Source: JBHIAG01 sp046758465 (lineage in GTDB: Bacteria; Acidobacteriota; Terriglobia; Acidiferrales; 2-02-FULL-67-57). From it: a DNA stretch of 11,761 nt. The stretch covers positions 1 through 11,761 of the forward strand of contig JBHIAG010000071.1 in NCBI GenBank assembly GCA_046758465.1. Reading direction: 5' to 3'. Positions 1 to 6,316 of the stretch are shown piece after piece. Positions within the stretch are counted from its first letter, which is position 1, and each line of letters starts with the position of its first letter. The notes below the pieces were generated by a model, which saw nothing but the letters and a program-made list of their open reading frames with translations, was not told the origin of the DNA and searched no databases. Both the position numbers and the translations under genes were made by a program.

Positions 1-30
1 CGGCGCGTCTGCCAATTCCGCCACCCCAGC
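1..30 (-). tRNA. tRNA-Leu, 5' part only (cut by window edge)
   Basis: Read on the minus strand, the first 30 bases give a 7-base acceptor strand (GCTGGGG), then TGGCGGAATTGGCAGACGCG, the very conserved start of the D-arm of bacterial leucine tRNAs. The mature 5' end should be base 30. The anticodon, long variable arm and 3' end lie outside the window, so the isoacceptor cannot be named. A TATAAT box lies 11 bases upstream, so the tRNA seems to have its own promoter. tRNA-Ser also has a long variable arm, but the GGCGGAATTGG...AGACGCG stretch is the leucine pattern. Confidence 0.85.
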
Positions 31-40
31 ACTGCCAGCC

Positions 41-49
41 ATTATAGCA
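41..49 (-). promoter_or_regulatory. Extended -10 promoter element of tRNA-Leu
   Basis: On the minus strand bases 49-41 read TGC then TATAAT, a perfect -10 hexamer with the TG extension. It ends 11 bases before the mature tRNA 5' end, so transcription should start at about base 34. No good -35 hexamer is seen at 16-18 bases upstream, where a hairpin lies instead. The same ten-base string GTGCTA-A-T recurs upstream of hemL and rfaE2. Confidence 0.6.
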
Positions 50-58
50 CGCGGGTAG

Positions 59-87
59 CGGCGACGAATCCCTCGGATTCGTCGCCG
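59..87. repeat. Perfect 13-bp inverted repeat between tRNA-Leu and the thioesterase gene
   Basis: Bases 59-71 (CGGCGACGAATCC) and 75-87 are exact reverse complements around a 3-base loop. On the plus strand the stem is followed by GCTTTTC, which resembles an intrinsic terminator, but no plus-strand gene leads into it. On the minus strand it starts 10 bases after the thioesterase stop and has no T run after it. It may still end or protect that mRNA and insulate the tRNA promoter. It could equally be one of the dispersed palindromes of this genome. Confidence 0.6.
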
Positions 88-96
88 GCTTTTCTG

Positions 97-516
97 CTAC
101 CTTCCAGCCTTTTTCCGGCGACGAGGTTCGAACCGCGCGGAGAAGCTGGCCACGTCCACGATGGCGCGCTCGACGCTGCCGTCGCCGAGCAAGGTGTTGC
201 CGGCGTGGGCCGCAACGCCGAAGCAGTAGCGGTCGCCGTCAATCTGAGTCAACTCGGCGGTGAAGCACACGCGCGCCCCCACACCCGCGGGCGCGCGATG
301 GCTGACGTTGATGTGCGTGCCCACCGAAATCGAGCCCTTTGGCAAATAAGGCTTCAAGATGTCCGCAGCCGCTGCCTCCATCCACCCGATCATCGCGGGC
401 GTCGAAAGCACGGGCGGCAGCCGCCGGTCGTAGGCAGCAATCGTCCAGCGAAACTCCACCGTGCGCTGGAGCATCTTTTTGAGTCCTGGCTGCAACTCGC
501 TCAACTGTTTTTTCAC
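97..516 (-). CDS. FlK-like hot-dog thioesterase
   Basis: 139 residues, start GTG, stop TAG. The start is supported by a good Shine-Dalgarno (GGAAGGA) about four bases upstream. The protein follows the pattern of fluoroacetyl-CoA thioesterase FlK and its relatives: STPAMIGWMEAAA at residues 38-50, then SVGTHINVSHRAP at 64-76, and GDGSVERAIVD near the end. The FlK catalytic triad (known as Thr42, Glu50, His76) appears to be matched by T39, E47 and H73, with the same spacing. The fold is a single hot-dog domain of usual length with a short basic tail (RRRKKAGR). The family hydrolyses small acyl-CoA thioesters in the cytoplasm. The true substrate is unknown, and fluoroacetyl-CoA specificity should not be assumed. 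It lies 140 bases downstream of hemL on the same strand with a 78-bp repeat between them, so it may be co-transcribed. Confidence 0.8.
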   Translation of the reverse strand: MKKQLSELQPGLKKMLQRTVEFRWTIAAYDRRLPPVLSTPAMIGWMEAAAADILKPYLPKGSISVGTHINVSHRAPAGVGARVCFTAELTQIDGDRYCFGVAAHAGNTLLGDGSVERAIVDVASFSARFEPRRRKKAGR

Positions 517-552
517 AGTTCCTTCCTTTCAACCTTCTGCATACTTCGATGG

Positions 553-630
553 GGTTCAACTTAGCGGCTCTTGCCTGCCCGTCCGGCAGGCGGGCCGCTG
601 GGCCCCGTGGCTGGAGCCACGGGGTTGAAC
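553..630. repeat. 78-bp two-hairpin repeat, copy 1
   Basis: Starts GGTTCAAC and ends GTTGAAC, so the ends pair. Inside are two hairpins: one built on AGCGGC...GCCGCT (563-568 with 594-599), topped by TGCCTGCC/GGCAGGC, and one at 603-624 (CCCCGTGGC / GCCACGGGG around a short loop). It begins 26 bases after the hemL stop on the minus strand. Copy 2 at 2093-2170 has exactly the same length and direction, with 6 mismatches that I count by eye. Resembles REP/BIME-type intergenic elements. It could act as a 3' terminator or mRNA stabiliser for hemL. Confidence 0.85.
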
Positions 631-656
631 TGGGGAGCCACTGTGCACCTGCCGAG

Positions 657-1949
657 TCAGATGCCGCGAAAAGTTTCCGCGGCTGCGGCCACTGTCTTGG
701 TGATGTCGGCGGACGTGTGCGCCAGCGAGACGAACGCCGCCTCAAACTGTGCTGGCGGCCAGTAAACCCCGCGCGCGAGCAGTCCGTGGAAGAAGCGCGC
801 AAAGCGCACGGTGTCGGCGCGTTTGGCGGACGCGAAGTCAGTTACCGGCGTGTCGGTGAAGAAAACGGTCAGCATCGAGCCCGCGCGGTTCACCTGCACC
901 GGCACGCCGGCGGCCCGTGCGGCCTGGGTCAAGCCCTCGGCGAGCTGCGCGCCGAGGGCTTCGAGCTTTTCATAGGTCTCGGGCTGGGTGAGCAGCCGGA
1001 GCGCGGTTGCGCCCGCCGCCACCGCCAGCGGATTGCCGGCGAGCGTGCCGGCCTGATAGACCGGCCCCACGGGCGCCACCTGCTCCATGACGTCGCGCCG
1101 ACCACCGTAGGCGCCCGCGGGCAGCCCGCCGCCGATAATCTTGCCGAGCGTGGTGAGGTCGGCGCGCACCCCGAAGCGTTCCTGCGCGCCGCCGTAAGCG
1201 ATGCGGAAGCCGGTGATGACTTCGTCGAAGATGAGCAACGCGCCGTGCCTTTCCGTCAGCGCGCGTAAACCTTCCAGGAAGCCTCCCTGCGGCAGCACGC
1301 AGCCCATGTTGCCCGCCACCGGCTCGACGATGACCGCAGCGATTTCCCGTCCCGTCCCGAAGCTTCGGGACTGGAACGCTGCTTCCACCGCCGCCAGGTC
1401 GTTGTAAGGCAGCGTCAGGGTGAATTGCACGAATTCCTCCGGCACGCCAGCCGAATCCGGCAGCCCCAGCGTCGCCACGCCTGAGCCGGCGCGGGCCAGC
1501 AGGCTGTCGGCGTGGCCGTGGTAGCAACCCTCGAACTTGACGATGGTCTTGCGGCCCGTGAACGCCCGCGCTACCCGCAGCGCCGACATGGTCGCCTCGG
1601 TGCCTGAGTTGACCAAACGCACTTTCTCGACCGACGGAAATGCCTCGCCAATCAGCTCGGCCAACTCCACTTCGCCCGGCGTGGGCGCACCGTAGCTCGT
1701 GCCGCAGGCCGCGGCCTGGCCGACGGCAACTACGACGGCCGGATGGGCGTGGCCCAGAATCAGGGGTCCCCACGAGCCCAGGTAGTCTAGATAGGTGTTG
1801 CCATCGACATCGGTGAGGCAGGCACCTTGCGCATGCTGGATGAAGAGTGGCTCGCCGCCCACGGCTTTGAAGGCGCGCACAGGCGAGTTCACGCCGCCGG
1901 GAATCTTCTCCTGCGCCCGGCAAAACCACTCCTGTGACTTCTTCCCCAT
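657..1949 (-). CDS. hemL: Glutamate-1-semialdehyde 2,1-aminomutase
   Basis: 430 residues, the usual HemL length, ATG start, TGA stop. A cytoplasmic PLP-dependent class III aminotransferase that moves the amino group of glutamate-1-semialdehyde to give 5-aminolevulinate, last step of the C5 route into heme and other tetrapyrroles. Visible signatures: PGGVNSPVRAF (17-27), NSGTEATMSALRVAR (114-128), GCYHGHADSLL (141-151), FDEVITGFR (241-249) and the PLP lysine K270 in TTLGKIIGGGLPAGAYGG. The Shine-Dalgarno is weak (GAG about 8 bases upstream), but the N-terminus aligns well with the family. Residues 194-199 (SRSFGT) are encoded by an 18-bp palindrome. E. coli HemL, as I recall it, has only about five residues between AAF and EIA where this protein has nine. 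A promoter lies about 110 bases upstream. Confidence 0.97.
   Translation of the reverse strand: MGKKSQEWFCRAQEKIPGGVNSPVRAFKAVGGEPLFIQHAQGACLTDVDGNTYLDYLGSWGPLILGHAHPAVVVAVGQAAACGTSYGAPTPGEVELAELIGEAFPSVEKVRLVNSGTEATMSALRVARAFTGRKTIVKFEGCYHGHADSLLARAGSGVATLGLPDSAGVPEEFVQFTLTLPYNDLAAVEAAFQSRSFGTGREIAAVIVEPVAGNMGCVLPQGGFLEGLRALTERHGALLIFDEVITGFRIAYGGAQERFGVRADLTTLGKIIGGGLPAGAYGGRRDVMEQVAPVGPVYQAGTLAGNPLAVAAGATALRLLTQPETYEKLEALGAQLAEGLTQAARAAGVPVQVNRAGSMLTVFFTDTPVTDFASAKRADTVRFARFFHGLLARGVYWPPAQFEAAFVSLAHTSADITKTVAAAAETFRGI
1354..1371. repeat. 18-bp intragenic palindrome GTCCCGAAGCTTCGGGAC in hemL
   Basis: A perfect palindrome, identical to the one at 8009-8026 and related to 9840-9857. In hemL it begins at the third base of a codon and encodes SRSFGT, in the linker after the YNDL segment. 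No flanking target duplication is evident. The left side has a second CCCGT unit. Confidence 0.85.
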
Positions 1950-2061
1950 CTGTGTCTCACGAATTGCAGTTCAAGTCTTAGCGGGGCTTTGCCAAAACTG
2001 GAGGATGCGCTGAACCCTTTGGTCTTCGTTGGCCCCAGAGCCAGGGTCAGCAAGGTCGCCA

Positions 2062-2089
2062 GTATAGCACGCCAGCGGCGATGTCTTAA
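2062..2089 (-). promoter_or_regulatory. Putative hemL promoter
   Basis: On the minus strand TTAAGA (2089-2084), a 16-base spacer, then TATACT (2067-2062) preceded by TGC. The -10 matches the sigma-70 type consensus at five of six positions. Start would be near 2055, giving a leader of about 106 bases. The core GTGCTATACT is almost the same as the tRNA-Leu box. Confidence 0.5.
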
Positions 2090-2092
2090 TTC

Positions 2093-2170
2093 GGTTCAAC
2101 CCAGCGGCTCCTGCCTGCCCGTCCGGCAGGCGGGCCGCTGGGCCCTGTGGCCGGAGCCACAGGGTTGAAC
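2093..2170. repeat. 78-bp two-hairpin repeat, copy 2
   Basis: Same length, order and direction as 553-630. Outer ends GGTTCAAC and GTTGAAC pair; hairpin A is AGCGGC...GCCGCT with TGCCTGCC/GGCAGGC inside; hairpin B lies around 2144-2163. Compared with copy 1, the pair 606-621 (C-G) is replaced by 2146-2161 (T-A), so the stem is preserved by a double change. Lies in the hemL-rfaE2 intergenic space just upstream of the hemL promoter, so it is not transcribed from that promoter. Confidence 0.85.
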
Positions 2171-2223
2171 TGTAGTGGTGAGTCGCACGTCCGCGGTGCG
2201 GGCGAAGCGTGCCGGTGGCGCTG

Positions 2224-2232
2224 TGCTAGAAT
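2224..2232 (+). promoter_or_regulatory. Putative rfaE2-mfd promoter (extended -10)
   Basis: TGC followed by TAGAAT at 2227-2232, five of six matches to TATAAT, with the TG extension. No clear -35 hexamer is seen at the right distance. Transcription would begin near 2239, giving a leader of about 26 bases before the GTG start at 2265. Confidence 0.45.
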
Positions 2233-2264
2233 GGCGGATTGCCATCAGGTATCGTAGAGTTTCC

Positions 2265-2777
2265 GTGGGGAGTGCAGAGAAAATTCTCAGCCGCCAGGCA
2301 CTCGTCGCCCGCCGCCAGGAGTGGAAAGCGAGGGGCCTGCGGGTCGTCTTCACCAATGGCTGCTTTGACCTCTTGCACCCGGGTCACATCCGCACGCTCG
2401 AAGGGGCGCGGGCGCTCGGCGACATCCTCGTCGTCGGCTTGAACAGCGACGCCAGCTTGCGGCGGCTGAAGGGCGACGGCCGACCCCTGGTGCCGGAGCG
2501 GGAGCGGGCGGAGGTGCTGGCGGCGCTGGCCGCAGTGGACGCGGTAACCATCTTCGACGAACCCACGCCGCACGAATTGATCCAGGCGCTCGTCCCCGAC
2601 GTGCTGGCCAAGGGCGGCGATTGGGGCCCCGACGAGATTGTGGGCCGTGACGCAGTCGAGGCGGCCGGCGGGCGTGTGGTCAGGTTGCCCTACGCAGCCG
2701 GCTACTCGACCCGGGCGCTGATTGAGGCGGTCGTGCGCGCAGGCCCGGCCCGCCAACGGCGGGGCCAGAAGCGATGA
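2265..2777 (+). CDS. rfaE2: D-glycero-beta-D-manno-heptose 1-phosphate adenylyltransferase
   Basis: 170 residues from the GTG at 2265. It uses ATP to adenylylate heptose 1-phosphate, giving ADP-heptose for the inner core of lipopolysaccharide. Signatures of the cytidylyltransferase-like (HxGH) fold: VVFTNGCFDLLHPGHI at 27-42 with HPGH at 38-41, VGLNSDASLRRLKG after it, RPLVPERERAEVLAAL, and VLAKGGDW near the C-terminus. It is the stand-alone adenylyltransferase domain; the kinase half found in fused HldE is absent. The GTG at 2265 is preferred because GSAEKILSR is the normal N-terminus. The open frame runs further upstream, but that part looks non-coding. Shine-Dalgarno is weak. The stop overlaps the mfd start (ATGA), suggesting coupled translation. 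Confidence 0.9.
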   Translation: MGSAEKILSRQALVARRQEWKARGLRVVFTNGCFDLLHPGHIRTLEGARALGDILVVGLNSDASLRRLKGDGRPLVPERERAEVLAALAAVDAVTIFDEPTPHELIQALVPDVLAKGGDWGPDEIVGRDAVEAAGGRVVRLPYAAGYSTRALIEAVVRAGPARQRRGQKR

Positions 2778-5700
2778 TCATCCCTTACGTTGAACAAACC
2801 ATCCGGCCGCTCGAAGAGAGCCCCGCCGTGCGGGCCATGCTGCGGGCGCTCGAGCAGCCTGCCACTTCCGGCGAGCTCACCCCGCTCTGCGGGGCGGGGC
2901 TCACCAATACCGCCAAGCTGCTGGTCGCGGCACTGGCCGCGCGCACACTTGCCCGCCCCGTCCTCTTCGTGGTCGGCTCGAACCGGCGCGCCGAGGCCCT
3001 GACCGAAGCACTGCGCTTTTTCCACTTCATTCTCACCGGGCAGCCGGAAGCGGCGGTCGTGCTGCTGCCGGCGCTCGACACTTTGCCCTATCGAGGTCTT
3101 TCGCCCCACCCCGACATCGTCGCCGCGCGTGCCGTGGCGCTGTGGAAGCTCACAACCGGCCAGGCCGACCTCGCCGTGGTGCCGGTCGGAGCCTTGCTGC
3201 TGCGCTACCGCGAGCGCGAGGTGTACGCTGCGCTCGCGCGCCGGCTCAAGCGCGGCGCGTCGCTGGCGCTCGAAGACCTCGTCGGCTACCTCGAAAGCGT
3301 CGGCTACGAGCGCCACGAGCCCGTGGAGATGGCTGGCCAGTACTCTGTCCGCGGCGGCATCGTGGACGTTTTCTCCCCCGAGGCAGCGCATGCCGTGCGG
3401 CTGGAACTCTTCGGCGATGAGCTGGAGGAGCTGCGCGCCTTCGACCCGGCCACCCAGCGCTCGGTCGGCCCGCTGAGCGAAGCCGTATTCCTGCCGCTGC
3501 TCGAGCTGCCCCGCACCCAGGAGCTGCTCCGGCGGCTGTGGGGGGTCAAGGCGGGAGGCGAGGAGGCGGCTGACGAGTCCCCCTATCCGGTCAGCCCGTT
3601 TCCCGGCTGGGAGTATCTGGTGCCCCGGGTGACGCCGCTGGAGAAGTCGCTGCTCGATTTGGTGCCGCGCGCGGTCCTGCTGTTCGATGAACCTCAGAAC
3701 TTGCGCGCGCTGGCGGACGAACTCCGCGATGAGCTCGACGCCGACTATCGGGCCAGCGCAGTGGAAGCCGTGCCGCAGCCGGAGCAACTCTTCTTTTGCT
3801 GGGAGGAGGTTGAGAGGCAGGCGGCGGCCCACCCGTGTCTGGCGCTTGAGCATCTGCCGCTGGATCCCGCAGAGCGGGACGGCGCAGACCAGTTCGTACT
3901 GGCCGCGCAGCCCACGCGGCGCTTCCACGGCGCGGTGGCCGCCTTTGTGGAGGAGCTGCGCCGCCGGCTCGCGAGCCGCACACAGGTTTTGCTGGTGGCC
4001 GCGAGCACGGGCGAGATGGAGCGTCTGGCCGAACTGCTCCATGACTACGAAATCCCCTTTCGCTTCGGCAGCCCCACGCGGCGGACCGACACGCTCCTGG
4101 AGGAGAAAAGCGTCCTTGCAGCCGACGCCGGGGCGGTTTTGCTGCTCAAGGGGACGCTGCCGGAAGGCGTGGTCTTCCCCGACTGTAACCTGGCCCTCTA
4201 CGGCAACGCCGACCTGTTCGAGAGTGTTGCGCCCGCACGCCAGCCGGCTCGGGCTGCCTCGCAAGCCGCCTTTGCGCGGGACTTGAGCGACTTGGCCGTG
4301 GGTGACTACATCGTCCACGTCGACCACGGCATTGGCCGCTACCTGGGCCTGCGCACACTCGACACCGACGGTGTCTCGGACGAATTCCTGCTGCTCGAAT
4401 ACCTGGAGGGCGACCGCCTCTACGTGCCGCTGGCGCGGTTCGACTTGGTGCAGAAGTACCGCGGGCTCGGCCGGGCCGGGCGCGAAGTTGCGCCGCCGCG
4501 ACTCGACCGCCTGGGCGGGGCGAGCTGGCCACGCACCAAGGCCCAGGCCGAGCGTGCCCTGCGCGACATGGCGGAAGGACTCCTGCAGCTCTGCGCCGAG
4601 CGCGCCACCCGCCCGGGTCACGCCTTCGCCGCCGACTCTCACTGGCAGGGCGAGTTCGAGGACACCTTCGAGTGGGAAGACACACCCGACCAGCGCCGGG
4701 CGAGCAAAGAGGTCAAGCGCGCCATGGAAGCCCCGCACCCGATGGACCGGCTCGTGGTGGGCGATGTGGGCTTCGGCAAGACCGAGGTGGCAATGCGGGC
4801 AAGTTTCAAGGCGGTGGTCGACAACAAGCAGGTGGCGGTGCTCGCGCCCACTACTGTGCTTGCCTTCCAGCACTACGAGAATTTCCGCCAGCGTTTTGCG
4901 CCCTTTCCCATTCGAGTGGAGATGCTGAGCCGCTTCCGCAGCCCTTCCGAGCAGAAAAAAATCCTGGCCGACTTGGACGCTGGCCGCGTTGACATCGTCA
5001 TCGGCACACACCGGCTGCTGAGCCAGGATGTGGTCTTTCACGAACTGGGGCTGGTCATCGTTGACGAAGAGCAGCGCTTCGGCGTGGCTCACAAGGAGCG
5101 CTTGAAGCAACTGCGCGCCGAAGTCGATGTCCTCACCCTCACCGCCACGCCCATTCCCCGCACCTTGCACATGGCGCTGGTGGGGTTGCGGGACATGTCG
5201 GTGATCGAGACCCCGCCCAAAGACCGGCTCGCCATCCAGACCGTGGTGGCGCCGTGGAATGAAGCGCTGGTGCGGAGCGCCATCGAACAAGAGCTGGCGC
5301 GCGACGGGCAGGTGTACTTCGTCCACGATCGCATCGAGACCATTGCCGGCATGGCCGAGAGGCTGCGGGCGCTGGTGCCACGCGCGCGCCCGGCGGTGGC
5401 GCACGGGCGGATGAACGAGAAGGCGTTGGAAGTGATTATGCTCGGCTTCATGCAGCACCGCACCAACCTGCTGCTGGCCACCAAAATCATCGAGAACGGG
5501 CTCGACATCCCGCTCTGCAACACCATCATCGTGGACCGCGCCGACCGCTATGGCCTGGCCGAGCTCTACCAATTGCGGGGTCGCGTCGGCCGCTCGAACC
5601 GCCGCGCCTATGCCTATCTGCTGGTGCCGCCAGAAGGCCGCCTGAGCGAGCTGGCTCGGACGCGGCTGGCGGCGCTGAAAGAGTTCAGTGAACTCGGCGC

Positions 5701-6289
5701 GAGCTTCCGCATCGCCGCACTCGACCTGGAGTTGCGGGGCGCGGGCAACCTGCTGGGCCGGGAGCAACACGGCCGCATCAACGCGCTCGGCTTCGATCTC
5801 TACACGCAGATGCTCGAGCGCACCATGCGCGAGCTGAAGGGCCAGCCGGTCGTCCCCGAAGCCCGCACCACGCTCAACCTGGGCGTGGACATCCGCATCC
5901 CCGCCGATTACATCGAAGATGAGCGGCAGCGCCTGCGGATGTACAAGCGCATCGCTTCGCTCGCGAGCGACGCCGAGCGGGACCAGCTTCGCCAGGAGCT
6001 CGAAGACCGCTACGGCCCGCCGCCGCTCGCGGTCGAGAACCTGCTCGACTACGCGGCGCTGAAGGCGGTGGCCGAGCGGCTGCGGATTCAGACCTTGGAA
6101 CACCGCCAGGGCGAGGTCAGCCTCTGCTTCCATCCCGAGACGCCGGTGAGTGCGACGCGCCTGGTGCGGTTCGTCCAGCACACGCCGGAGGCGAAGCTGG
6201 AGCCGAGCGGCTGGCTGCGGGTTCGCCTGGCGCGCGCGCCGGGCTGGCTGGCGGCACTGAGAAAGCAGTTGCTGGGGTTGGAAGCGTAG
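2774..6289 (+). CDS. mfd: Transcription-repair coupling factor Mfd
   Basis: 1171 residues, near the family norm (about 1150). Mfd removes RNA polymerase stalled at DNA lesions and recruits UvrA. The N-terminal UvrB-like part runs to about residue 290 and contains GQYSVRGGIVDVF. A CarD-like RNA-polymerase interaction domain starts near G510 (GDYIVHVDHGIGRY). The RecG-like translocase has Walker A GDVGFGKT at 663-670, the DEEQ box at 764-767, TATPIPRT at 790-797 and QLRGRVGR at 933-940. The UvrA-inhibiting C-terminal domain contains DIRIPADYIEDERQRLRMYKRI. Two small palindromes lie inside the gene: one after residue 36, where it looks like an 8-codon insertion, and one at 364-369 (DPAERD). The start overlaps the rfaE2 stop by 4 bases. 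Confidence 0.97.
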   Translation: MIIPYVEQTIRPLEESPAVRAMLRALEQPATSGELTPLCGAGLTNTAKLLVAALAARTLARPVLFVVGSNRRAEALTEALRFFHFILTGQPEAAVVLLPALDTLPYRGLSPHPDIVAARAVALWKLTTGQADLAVVPVGALLLRYREREVYAALARRLKRGASLALEDLVGYLESVGYERHEPVEMAGQYSVRGGIVDVFSPEAAHAVRLELFGDELEELRAFDPATQRSVGPLSEAVFLPLLELPRTQELLRRLWGVKAGGEEAADESPYPVSPFPGWEYLVPRVTPLEKSLLDLVPRAVLLFDEPQNLRALADELRDELDADYRASAVEAVPQPEQLFFCWEEVERQAAAHPCLALEHLPLDPAERDGADQFVLAAQPTRRFHGAVAAFVEELRRRLASRTQVLLVAASTGEMERLAELLHDYEIPFRFGSPTRRTDTLLEEKSVLAADAGAVLLLKGTLPEGVVFPDCNLALYGNADLFESVAPARQPARAASQAAFARDLSDLAVGDYIVHVDHGIGRYLGLRTLDTDGVSDEFLLLEYLEGDRLYVPLARFDLVQKYRGLGRAGREVAPPRLDRLGGASWPRTKAQAERALRDMAEGLLQLCAERATRPGHAFAADSHWQGEFEDTFEWEDTPDQRRASKEVKRAMEAPHPMDRLVVGDVGFGKTEVAMRASFKAVVDNKQVAVLAPTTVLAFQHYENFRQRFAPFPIRVEMLSRFRSPSEQKKILADLDAGRVDIVIGTHRLLSQDVVFHELGLVIVDEEQRFGVAHKERLKQLRAEVDVLTLTATPIPRTLHMALVGLRDMSVIETPPKDRLAIQTVVAPWNEALVRSAIEQELARDGQVYFVHDRIETIAGMAERLRALVPRARPAVAHGRMNEKALEVIMLGFMQHRTNLLLATKIIENGLDIPLCNTIIVDRADRYGLAELYQLRGRVGRSNRRAYAYLLVPPEGRLSELARTRLAALKEFSELGASFRIAALDLELRGAGNLLGREQHGRINALGFDLYTQMLERTMRELKGQPVVPEARTTLNLGVDIRIPADYIEDERQRLRMYKRIASLASDAERDQLRQELEDRYGPPPLAVENLLDYAALKAVAERLRIQTLEHRQGEVSLCFHPETPVSATRLVRFVQHTPEAKLEPSGWLRVRLARAPGWLAALRKQLLGLEA
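2875..2905. repeat. Palindrome insertion with 7-bp direct repeats in mfd
   Basis: GCTCACC at 2875-2881 is repeated at 2899-2905. Between them lies the palindrome CCCCGC-TCT-GCGGGG (2880-2894) followed by CGGG. Removing one direct repeat and the insert takes out exactly 24 bases (8 codons) and leaves SGELTNTAKLLVAAL, close to the normal Mfd segment (GLTGSAKALL-type). The direct repeats look like a target-site duplication. Confidence 0.65.
3865..3879. repeat. 15-bp intragenic palindrome TCCCGC-AGA-GCGGGA in mfd
   Basis: Perfect 6-bp stem with a 3-base loop, identical in core to 10944-10958 and to the reverse strand of 11587-11601. It begins at the third base of a codon and encodes most of DPAERD in a variable region of Mfd. 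No clear flanking direct repeat. Confidence 0.75.
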
Positions 6290-6297
6290 GCTAGAAT
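6269..6297 (+). promoter_or_regulatory. Putative internal promoter for the SurA-like gene
   Basis: TTGCTG (6269-6274), a 17-base spacer and TAGAAT (6292-6297). The -35 lies in the last codons of mfd and the -10 starts three bases after its stop. The start would fall near 6304, some 13 bases before the ATG at 6317. Confidence 0.45.
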
Positions 6298-6316
6298 TTT
6301 TGGATTGGGAATTCCC

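Larger units (their letters stand above)
1950..2264. other. Divergent intergenic region between hemL and rfaE2
   Basis: This 315-base space holds, from the hemL side, a leader of about 106 bases without a clear small ORF, the hemL promoter at 2062-2089, the 78-bp repeat copy 2 at 2093-2170, and an extended -10 for rfaE2 at 2224-2232. I see no RNA gene or recognisable riboswitch in the hemL leader. Confidence 0.6.

Noticed and set aside
549..1268. Plus-strand open frame over hemL and its 3' repeat
   Set aside because: Antisense to hemL, Arg/Gly-rich, and begins within the 78-bp repeat; no motif.
970..1929. 319-codon minus-strand frame inside hemL
   Set aside because: It is an alternative frame of hemL on the same strand, Arg/Gly/His-rich and without motifs, while the hemL frame carries all expected catalytic residues.
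553..2170. The repeated 78-bp units as a CRISPR or as ends of a composite transposon
   Set aside because: Only two copies 1.5 kb apart with hemL between; no spacers, no cas genes and no transposase.
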